Shown here one piece after another: positions 1 to 5,420 of a stretch of DNA of 7,453 nt. The DNA is taken from NCBI GenBank assembly GCA_003527225.1, contig DPXQ01000161.1, forward strand, positions 1 through 7,453, given 5' to 3'. The position numbers were made by a program, and so were the translations under genes. This stretch comes from Rhizobium sp. (GTDB lineage Bacteria; Pseudomonadota; Alphaproteobacteria; Rhizobiales; Rhizobiaceae). The notes beneath the pieces are model-generated. The model saw only the letters and a list, made by a program, of their open reading frames with translations. It was not told where the DNA came from and made no database searches. How positions within the stretch are numbered: position 1 is the stretch's first letter; each line of letters begins with the position of its first letter.

Positions 1-1473
<1,473 letters not shown>

Positions 1474-1474
1474 T

Positions 1475-1527
1475 CCTCCCCTTCTCCCCGCCGGGGAGAA
1501 GGTGGCCCGAAGGGCCGGATGAGGGGG
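1475..1527. repeat. Rhizobial-type GC-rich intergenic palindromic unit
   Basis: Two adjacent hairpins start two bases after the lepA stop. The first is a perfect 10-bp stem, CCTTCTCCCC (1480-1489) with GGGGAGAAGG (1493-1502). The second is GGCCC-GAA-GGGCC (1504-1516). Outer CCTCCCC and GAGGGGG arms flank them. Units reading CTCCCCGCCGGGGAGA followed by GGCCCGAAGGGCC and GGATGAGGGG are abundant between genes in many rhizobial and related genomes (recalled, not searched). It could act as a transcription end or RNA-stability element for lepA. There is no T-tract, so a classical intrinsic terminator is not indicated. Confidence 0.7.
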
Positions 1528-1549
1528 CGTTCCGTTTCACCGGTCCGGC

Positions 1550-1606
1550 TTAGGCAGGGATCGAGATGATATCCTCTTCAGCCTCGACAGTGAGCCGCAG
1601 CCTCAT
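1550..1606 (-). pseudogene. Truncated ParE-family toxin (N-terminal remnant)
   Basis: The minus-strand frame starts with ATG at 1606 and overlaps the parD stop as ATGA, the standard arrangement of parDE operons. It reads MRLRLTVEAEEDIISIPA and then TAA at 1552-1550. The first 16 residues match the typical opening of RelE/ParE-superfamily toxins (a beta strand, then an AEEDI helix). A full ParE is about 95-105 residues, so everything after helix 1 is lost, including the catalytic or gyrase-binding region. Homology appears to break near 1555-1558, about 30 bases from the palindromic unit behind lepA, so a deletion or rearrangement there probably removed the rest. It cannot encode a working toxin. 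Confidence 0.72.
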
Positions 1607-1842
1607 TTTGAGGCGCGCCGGCGCGCCTCCACCAAGAGTTCATTCAAGCCGCGCGTGCCGACGCCGCTGTCCACGCCCTCCTCGATGAGCCGCTGAAGCT
1701 CGGCAATGCCCTGCTGCCGCTCCTGATCCCGCCGGATCAGATCGCGCATGTAATCGCTGGCATTGCCATAGCGCCCGCTCTGCGCCTGTTCCTCGACCCA
1801 GGTTTTCATTTGCTCGGGGAGCGAAATGTTCATCGTTGCCAT
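1603..1842 (-). CDS. parD: ParD-family antitoxin, orphaned
   Basis: A 79-residue ParD/CopG-type antitoxin. The N-terminus MATMNISLPEQMKTWVEE gives the ribbon-helix-helix DNA-binding strand and first helix; the segment GRYGNASDYMRDLIRRDQ (about 23-40) is the second RHH helix region; the charged C-terminal half (about 41-79) would wrap the ParE toxin. ParD neutralises ParE and represses its own operon as a dimer. The start at 1842 has AGGAGG at 1853-1848, five bases upstream; an in-frame ATG at 1833 is less well spaced. The stop overlaps the start of a ParE reading frame that is truncated (1550-1606), so this antitoxin has no toxin partner here. It may persist as an autoregulated RHH protein, protect against a ParE encoded elsewhere, or be drifting. 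Family assignment is confident, function inferred. Confidence 0.9.
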   Translation of the reverse strand: MATMNISLPEQMKTWVEEQAQSGRYGNASDYMRDLIRRDQERQQGIAELQRLIEEGVDSGVGTRGLNELLVEARRRASK

Positions 1843-1857
1843 GGCGACCTCCTGTCA

Positions 1858-1892
1858 TGGCAAAGTTTGCCAATTTTTGGCAAAATATGCAA
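1858..1892 (-). promoter_or_regulatory. Putative parD promoter with overlapping palindromic operator
   Basis: Three evenly arranged half-sites lie directly upstream of the parD ribosome binding site: TGGCAAA (1858-1864), its inverse TTTGCCA (1866-1872), and TTGGCAA (1877-1883). They form two overlapping perfect inverted repeats, TGGCAAA-g-TTTGCCA and TTGCCAA-ttt-TTGGCAA. RHH antitoxins such as ParD bind this kind of repeated site, so it is a good autorepression operator. A possible minus-strand promoter is TTGCAT (1892-1887), 17 bases, CAAACT (1869-1864), which would place the operator over the promoter core. The palindromes are seen directly; their role and the promoter hexamers are inference. 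Confidence 0.55.
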
Positions 1893-1895
1893 GTG

Positions 1896-1985
1896 AAGGC
1901 TGGCAAGAAGCGCATGCGCCAGTTCGGCAAGACCGAGATCCGCCAGCAAGCGTTCATTGCCGCGCTGAAGACGAGCGACGAGTGA
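1896..1985 (+). repeat. Duplicated 3' end of lepA (att-like direct repeat)
   Basis: These 90 bases align without gaps to the last 90 bases of lepA (1384-1473), with 10 mismatches counted by eye (about 89% identity) and a shared 30-base identical core (1390-1419 versus 1902-1931). Both copies end in the same GAC-GAG-TGA. In the lepA frame the copy differs by four amino acids, V to T, P to R, E to Q and M to T, plus four silent changes, so it is diverging. Similarity stops exactly at the stop codon and near codon AAG. The copy sits just outside the parD promoter. An ATG at 1887 would give a 32-residue peptide carrying the LepA tail, but no ribosome binding site precedes it. The best reading is an integration scar: one copy is the displaced end, the other restored lepA. 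Confidence 0.85.
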
Positions 1986-2150
1986 AGCTACTAAATCGAT
2001 TACGAAAGAGGGGGTCTCAGGGCCTACTTTTTTTGCCCTTGCTCTTTGGCAGGGCATCCTGAGCGCCATAGACACCGTATCAATGGCTAACTTTTAAATC
2101 TTTCTTTTTTCTCTTTTTCGTCTATTGTGCACCTAAAGGAGGATCAAGGT

Positions 2151-2582
2151 ATGCGCCAAATTGAAGTATCGACTGACGTGTTCGCTGCAATCTGGGCAGC
2201 CCGTAAAGACGGTGAAAACAGTGAGGACGATGTTCTTCGCCGCATTCTAGGCTTGCAGGCGAAGACACCCGCTACACCGCTCCCGTCGACCCAAGAAGAG
2301 GCTGGCTTCAAGGACGCCCGCTTCCGTGTAGAATTGCCAGAAGGGTTTGAAATATTTCGTGTTTACAAAGGTCAGGAAATTCGCGCAAGAGCATCTAAAG
2401 GAAAGCTAGAACTGATCGGCAGCGGGCTGCTCTTTCCAAGCTTCAATCAACTTAGCCGCGCCGCCACTGGTAACATAGAAAACGCTTGGAAGAACTGGTT
2501 CTTCATTGGGCGAGACGGAAAGCGTCACCCGATCGAAGGTCTTCGATCAGACTCCAAACGCAGCGTCCGGCATCTGATGTAG
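2151..2582 (+). CDS. SeqA-N-like / RAMA-like putative DNA-associated protein
   Basis: A 143-residue hypothetical protein. The start at 2151 has an excellent AAGGAGG (2136-2142) eight bases upstream; a GTG at 2127 in the same frame has none. Residues 1-33 (IEVSTDVFAAIW, then EDDVLRRILG) resemble the N-terminal RHH-type dimerisation segment of SeqA and similar regulators. Residues 40-55 are a Pro/Thr linker. Residues about 66-128 follow the RAMA/DUF4357 pattern: YKGQEIRA, a turn with KGKLELIGS, a helix with SFNQLSRAATGN, then the aromatic NAWKNWFF. RAMA domains occur with restriction-modification and DNA-handling proteins. It stands alone, with no methylase or nuclease beside it. Codon use is visibly more AT-rich than lepA (AAA, GAA, CTA, AGA codons), suggesting acquired DNA next to the lepA insertion site. 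Domain calls are from pattern memory and unverified. Confidence 0.8.
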   Translation: MRQIEVSTDVFAAIWAARKDGENSEDDVLRRILGLQAKTPATPLPSTQEEAGFKDARFRVELPEGFEIFRVYKGQEIRARASKGKLELIGSGLLFPSFNQLSRAATGNIENAWKNWFFIGRDGKRHPIEGLRSDSKRSVRHLM

Positions 2583-2949
2583 CAACCTCAGAAAGAAACA
2601 TGTGAGAACTTGTTAATACTATATTTAGCGTTTGCAGCCACAATCACCACAACCTAACCTTGCCAACGCAAGGAATCATTTCTTGTTCCTTTTGAATGGA
2701 GCCGTGATGACTAGAAGAACGCTAGCCGACCGCACCATCGAGCACCGTCGCGGTTGGCAGTGACAAGAAGGGCCACAAAACAGGAAGGCTGGTACCCGAC
2801 CTGAAATGTGACCCGTGGTGTCAGCGGACATGCCCGAATCCGTTGGACGGAGTAACTGGTATGCCGATCTCTGATGAGTTGACCCTTTCAGAATCGCATT
2901 TCCCGGTCTCCGTTTCAAGAGGGCGTTATCTTTAAGTCAGGAGGTCAGG
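2583..2949. other. Gene-free AT-richer interval
   Basis: No frame here gives a recognisable protein. What can be seen: a CCTTGC-CAAC-GCAAGG hairpin (2658-2673), an exact EcfG-type promoter facing left (2665-2689), and an 18-codon reading frame (2707-2763, MTRRTLADRTIEHRRGWQ) behind a GGAG, too short to call. A plus-strand frame also stays open to the TAA near 2936 but lacks a start and resembles nothing I know. The interval probably holds decayed accessory sequence between the acquired gene at 2151 and the ordinary rhizobial genes from 2950. Confidence 0.5.
2665..2689 (-). promoter_or_regulatory. EcfG/RpoE2-type promoter facing no recognised gene
   Basis: Read on the minus strand, GGAAC (2689-2685) and CGTT (2668-2665) are separated by exactly 16 bases, the consensus of the alphaproteobacterial general stress sigma factor EcfG. 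Transcription would start near 2657 and run leftwards, antisense to the gene at 2151-2582. No minus-strand gene follows. The -10 side lies inside a CCTTGC/GCAAGG hairpin. It may drive an antisense or small RNA, be left over from a deleted gene, or be chance. Confidence 0.4.
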
Positions 2950-3147
2950 ATGACCAATGACAATACGCCGAGCTATAGGCTCACCTTCGACGACGCCGTC
3001 CAGATTTGGCTTCGCCACTGGGCCGGCGAGTTTCAGAACCGGATTGCGGCGCGTTTCGACGTCAATCCGGCCCGCGTGAACGAAGCTCTGAAAGAACGGA
3101 AGCACGTCGGAAGCCGCGAAGCGGCACTTTCCCAGCGTTCTGCGTGA
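2950..3147 (+). CDS. Small conserved rhizobial HTH-like protein
   Basis: A 65-residue protein starting at ATG 2950 with GGAGG directly upstream (about 2940-2944). It opens with YRLTFDDAVQIWLRHW, followed by a helix-turn-helix-like segment: QNRIAARFDVNPARVNEALK (29-48), then ERKHVGSREAA. The pattern of an AA dipeptide, an FDVNP turn and a recognition-helix-like ARVNEALK resembles minimal helix-turn-helix proteins. Similar short proteins ending in a KERK-VGS motif are, from memory, common in rhizobia as hypotheticals. Role unknown, possibly DNA binding. A terminator-like hairpin follows eight bases after the stop, and the DUF2188 gene begins 57 bases downstream. Confidence 0.82.
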   Translation: MTNDNTPSYRLTFDDAVQIWLRHWAGEFQNRIAARFDVNPARVNEALKERKHVGSREAALSQRSA

Positions 3148-3154
3148 AGCATGG

Positions 3155-3180
3155 GGCCGTCGCATCAGCGGCGGCCTTTT
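3155..3180 (+). terminator. Intrinsic terminator after the HTH-like gene
   Basis: A nine-pair stem, GGCCGTCGC (3155-3163) with GCGGCGGCC (3168-3176) including one G-T pair, closes an ATCA loop and is followed by TTTT. It ends only 24 bases before the GTG start of the DUF2188 gene, so it either ends the upstream transcript or attenuates read-through into that gene. Confidence 0.75.
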
Positions 3181-3204
3181 CTCTCATCGGAAAAGGATTC
3201 TGAA

Positions 3205-3432
3205 GTGTCCAACAAACGCAACCAACATGTCGTACCCCATGCCGATGGCTGGGCGGTCAAGGGTGCCGGCTCCGAGCGAGCAACCAAGGTGGTCGAAACC
3301 CAGCGGGAAGCCATCGGCATCGCGCGCGGTATCGCCCAGAACCAGCAAACGGAAATGCTGATCCACGGAGAAAACGGCCGCATCCGCGAACGCAACTCCT
3401 ACGGCAGCGATCCCCATCCGCCGAAGGGTTGA
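3205..3432 (+). CDS. DUF2188 domain-containing protein
   Basis: A 75-residue protein that is almost entirely one DUF2188 domain: HVVPHADGWAVKGAGSERA (8-26), the helix TQREAIGIARGIAQNQQTE, then LIHGENGRIRERNSYGSDP and a terminal PPKG, which is the family signature end. I chose GTG 3205 because AAGGA (3193-3197) sits seven bases upstream and the protein then starts just before the domain. The frame is open further upstream, but that part overlaps the terminator hairpin. DUF2188 proteins are small, of unknown function, widespread in bacteria, and sometimes found with stress genes. No separate promoter fits between the hairpin and the start, so expression may depend on read-through from 2950. Confidence 0.92.
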   Translation: MSNKRNQHVVPHADGWAVKGAGSERATKVVETQREAIGIARGIAQNQQTEMLIHGENGRIRERNSYGSDPHPPKG

Positions 3433-3468
3433 AGCACGCAAAATGGCGAGGCCGGCCCGGTGCCATCC

Positions 3469-3529
3469 TTGCCCGGCTGCTGCTCCCGCGCTAGCATTCA
3501 TATGCAATCATAAACCCATATGCGCAATC
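3469..3529 (+). promoter_or_regulatory. Possible promoter and repeated CATATGC site upstream of YegP-like gene
   Basis: TTGCCC (3469-3474), 17 bases, TAGCAT (3492-3497) is a plausible sigma-70 promoter. Just downstream are two copies of a near-identical element, CATATGCAATC (3499-3509) and CATATGCGCAATC (3517-3529), spaced 18 bases start to start. Each contains the palindrome CATATG. They overlap the predicted transcription start, so they could bind a repressor. The repeats are directly visible; the rest is inference. Confidence 0.35.
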
Positions 3530-3544
3530 GAGAGGGGAGACGGC

Positions 3545-3910
3545 ATGCACAAGTTCAAGATCGTCAAGGCCGCGAACGACCAGTTCCGCGTTCAGTTTTC
3601 CTACAATGCCGAGATCATGGTGTGGTCGGAGAACTACGCCTCCAAGGCGAGCGCGAAGAACTGCGTGGAGTCGATCAAGAAGAACGCGCCGGGCGCCGCG
3701 ATCGTCGACCTGACCAAGGAAGAAACCGGCACCGGCTATCGCTTCGAGATCGACGAGGCGAAGAATGGCGAGACATTTGTGCGCTTCAGGGCTGCGAACG
3801 GCGAGATCATGGTCCGCTCCGAGACCTATTCCTCCAAGTCCAGCGCCAGGAACTGCGCCGAATCGGTCCAGAAGAACGCACCCGACGCACCCGTCGACGA
3901 CGAGGCCTGA
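3545..3910 (+). CDS. YegP family protein (two DUF1508 repeats)
   Basis: A 121-residue protein built of two tandem DUF1508 units, as in E. coli YegP (about 110 aa). Repeat 1 covers residues 4-49 (FKIVKAANDQFRVQF, then AEIMVWSENYASKASAKNCV and SIKKNAPG). Repeat 2 covers residues 65-113 (YRFEIDEAKNGETFVRF, then GEIMVRSETYSSKSSARNCA and SVQKNAPD). Each unit forms a small beta-beta-beta-alpha fold. The biochemical function is unknown. ATG 3545 has GGGGAG (3534-3539) at good spacing and starts at the first domain; the longer upstream frame is rejected. A short acidic tail (DDEA) ends the protein. A terminator hairpin shared with the converging gene at 4019 follows. Confidence 0.94.
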   Translation: MHKFKIVKAANDQFRVQFSYNAEIMVWSENYASKASAKNCVESIKKNAPGAAIVDLTKEETGTGYRFEIDEAKNGETFVRFRAANGEIMVRSETYSSKSSARNCAESVQKNAPDAPVDDEA

Positions 3911-3924
3911 AGCCACGGAAAAAC

Positions 3925-3944
3925 GCGGGGAGCTAAGCCCCCGC
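3925..3944. terminator. Bidirectional terminator between convergent genes
   Basis: GCGGGG (3925-3930) pairs with CCCCGC (3939-3944) around an 8-base loop. On the minus strand the stem is followed by GTTTTT (bases 3924-3919), a good U-tract for the gene ending at 4019. On the plus strand CTTTC follows, a weaker tract for the YegP-like gene ending at 3910. Confidence 0.7.
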
Positions 3945-4018
3945 CTTTCATCTGTCCCGCGGTTTGAACGGCGACCTGGCGGCCGTCAGGTCTGTGGCGC
4001 CGATAGCGTTCACCGATC

Positions 4019-4312
4019 TTACGGCTTCGTCGTATCCGCGCCCGGCGTTGCCGGAGCCGCATCCGTGGCCGGCGGGGTTGCCGACGTCGTCGGCGCGGCC
4101 GGTTGGGCCGGGGCCGTGTCGGTCGCGGCGGGCGGCGTCAAGGTCGTCGTGGCCGGGTCGGTGGTCGGACCGCTCATCATCACCCAGGCGGCGATGGCGA
4201 GGAGCACGACGGCGCCGATGGCCGCCCAGGTCCAGTTGCCGCTGCGCGGCGCTTGCGCCGGCGGCGTGGCGAGATCAGGACGGTCGCGATTGAGGTTCGG
4301 ATCATAGGTCAT
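4019..4312 (-). CDS. Small single-pass membrane protein with Pro/Ala/Thr-rich tail
   Basis: A 97-residue protein. Residues 1-26 (MTYDPNLNRDRPDL, then a PPAQAP linker) are hydrophilic, residues about 27-48 (WTWAAIGAVVLLAIAAWVMM) form one transmembrane helix, and residues 49-97 are a low-complexity tail made almost only of Pro, Ala, Thr, Asp and Ser, probably periplasmic. I chose ATG 4312 because AGGAGG (4326-4321) is eight bases away. ATG 4318 would be too close to it, and ATG 4333 lies upstream of it. Short MTYDPN-type membrane proteins are, from memory, common hypotheticals in rhizobia. The EcfG-type promoter at 4343-4367 places it in the general stress regulon by sequence. The tail's composition may partly reflect GC-biased drift, so function is open. 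Confidence 0.85.
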   Translation of the reverse strand: MTYDPNLNRDRPDLATPPAQAPRSGNWTWAAIGAVVLLAIAAWVMMSGPTTDPATTTLTPPAATDTAPAQPAAPTTSATPPATDAAPATPGADTTKP

Positions 4313-4342
4313 GCGCATGTCCTCCTGTTGCATTGACAGGAC

Positions 4343-4367
4343 AACGCGGAACGCCGCACTTGGTTCC
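4343..4367 (-). promoter_or_regulatory. EcfG/RpoE2 general stress promoter
   Basis: On the minus strand, GGAAC (4367-4363), exactly 16 bases, and CGTT (4346-4343) match the EcfG consensus in full. The predicted start near 4336 gives a leader of about 24 bases that holds the AGGAGG of the membrane-protein gene at 4312. Position, orientation and spacing all fit. A perfect inverted repeat CTTGAC-c-GTCAAG (4398-4410) lies about 30 bases upstream and could be an accessory site. Confidence 0.72.
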
Positions 4368-5006
4368 TTCTCTTGCCGCAGCGAGTGACTTTCATCCCTT
4401 GACCGTCAAGTAGAGTTCGCTCACGCGCACATCCCCGCTCCGTCGCGCCGCTCGCAGTCCCAAGTGATAAAGACAACATCGAAATATCCAGCAAAATCAA
4501 AGGGGGCATGGCATTTTTGTCCCCCTTCTTCAAAACCGTGAGAGAATCACCCCGTTCCGCCATCGGATACACCGGAGAGCGTTGCCGGCGAGGTGGAACC
4601 GGTGCCCCGAAGTTCTGGCCAAAACGCAGGCCGGGTTTCGGGGGCCGTGCAGAAACAGTCTCCCTCCCGGCTGCAACAGGCCGGGGCGTGCCTTAGGGGC
4701 ACACAGGAAGAGGACCGGCGACTGGCCCCGGGGGAAACCGGGGCCTTTCGGGAGGCCACGGGCATCGGTGCCCGCGAGCCTCGCCCTGGAAAAGGTGCCG
4801 TCATCCGCGCAGAGGGACCGAGTTGCACGGCAAAAGACACCGAACGGGACACGTCTTCGTGTCACTTAAAAATTCAAATCGAGGCACGAGGCGTGTCCCG
4901 ACCGAACCACCCCGGAAACGGGGAACAGATGTGAAGAGCCAGACCACGGACGGAATCCGCCGCGTGAACGGGAAAGCGCGTCCTTGCGCAAGGAAGGGAC
5001 AGAGAC
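4368..5006. other. Long gene-free region rich in stable hairpins
   Basis: About 640 bases without a convincing reading frame. Frames of 95-113 codons exist on both strands around 4530-4934, but none has a good ribosome binding site or recognisable protein features. The contents are the CTTGAC-c-GTCAAG palindrome (4398-4410), a hairpin AAGGGGG/CCCCCTT (4500-4527), the dense hairpin series described separately (4600-4863), a GAAA-loop hairpin CCCCG/CGGGG (4910-4923), and the palindrome CCTTGCGCAAGG (4982-4993), which overlaps the AAGGAAGGGA ribosome binding site of the gene at 5007. Confidence 0.6.
4600..4863 (+). ncRNA. Candidate structured RNA or long 5' leader (unidentified)
   Basis: Successive stems on the plus strand: CCCCGAA/TTCGGGG (4605-4611 with 4637-4643) enclosing CTGGCC and GGCCGG; TGCAG/CTGCA near 4648-4675; GTGCC/GGCAC near 4688-4702; GGCCCCGG/CCGGGGCC (4724-4731 with 4738-4745); GAGGC/GCCTC (4752-4756 with 4778-4782) enclosing CGGGCA-TCGG-TGCCCG (4759-4774); TGCCGT/ACGGCA (4796-4801 with 4827-4832); and GACACG-TCTT-CGTGTC (4848-4863) followed by an A/T-rich stretch. 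Linkers are purine-rich (GGAAGAGGACC, GGAAAAGG, AAAAGACACC), typical of folded RNA. It lacks the conserved core of RNase P RNA, the SRP RNA loop, and tmRNA ends, so no family is assigned. GC-rich DNA produces stems by chance, so confidence is modest. Confidence 0.3.
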
Positions 5007-5384
5007 ATGGATGACATCGACATTGCCGGCCACGACCGCCGGCTCAAGGAGCATCACGAGCGGCTCTGCCGTACGGCCGCGACCTCCGTCGCTTTCTACG
5101 TGACCTGCAATATCCGCAAGTGCCGCCGGGATCGTGGCTGCACGGGCCCGATGGTGGAGAGCGACCGGCAGGCGAGCAAGGTCGCTGCCCAACGCTTCAT
5201 GGGGCTCTCCGGCAGCGCCGCCGCCCACCTGCCGCTCTGCGTGGCGCTGGTGCAGGAATCGATCTACCACGACCGTTTTCTCACACGACGCGAGGCCATC
5301 CTTCAGGCGCTCGCGTCCGACAGGTCCCTCCACCTGCCGCGCTTCGACCGGCGGATGAATGGCCGCCCGTGGACCGAAGAGTGA
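5007..5384 (+). CDS. Conserved hypothetical protein with a cysteine cluster
   Basis: A 125-residue protein, ATG 5007, preceded by AAGGAAGGGA (4990-4999). The notable part is FYVTCNIRKCRRDRGCTGPM (residues 30-49): cysteines 34, 39 and 45 in a C-X4-C-X5-C arrangement among arginines. Further cysteines are at 21 and 78 (LPLCVALV). A cysteine-rich motif of the kind C-x4-CRR-x3-CxG recurs, from memory, in small rhizobial hypotheticals, and could bind a metal or an Fe-S cluster, or be structural. There is no signal peptide or membrane helix; it is probably cytoplasmic. The stop is 36 bases from the stop of the converging amidotransferase gene, with no clear terminator between them. A 12-bp palindrome overlaps the ribosome binding site. 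Coding status is likely from codon character and motif; function unknown. Confidence 0.75.
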   Translation: MDDIDIAGHDRRLKEHHERLCRTAATSVAFYVTCNIRKCRRDRGCTGPMVESDRQASKVAAQRFMGLSGSAAAHLPLCVALVQESIYHDRFLTRREAILQALASDRSLHLPRFDRRMNGRPWTEE

Positions 5385-5420
5385 GTCATGAGCGCGACGA
5401 CGCCGGACCTTGCCTGGACA

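Noticed and set aside
1826..2062. Plus-strand 78-codon frame across the parD promoter and lepA repeat
   Set aside because: It runs out of frame with the lepA-derived sequence, lacks a ribosome binding site and is explained by the repeat and the parD upstream region.
2676..2936. Open frames on both strands that might be a transposase or IS remnant
   Set aside because: No transposase motif, terminal inverted repeats or start codon with a ribosome binding site could be seen; the resemblance to an insertion-sequence end was only an impression.
4534..4558. Fourth EcfG-like motif on the minus strand, GGAAC-N16-GGTT
   Set aside because: One mismatch in the -10 element, and about 220 bases from the nearest minus-strand gene, which already has an exact promoter.
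4600..4863. RNase P RNA, SRP RNA or tmRNA in the hairpin-rich region
   Set aside because: The invariant GAGGAAAGTCC-type core of RNase P, the SRP GGAAGCAGCC loop and tmRNA acceptor/T-arm sequences are absent.
4530..4934. Reading frames of 95-113 codons on both strands in the hairpin-rich gap
   Set aside because: None has a convincing ribosome binding site or recognisable domain, composition is Arg/Pro/Gly-biased as in out-of-frame GC-rich DNA, and they overlap each other.
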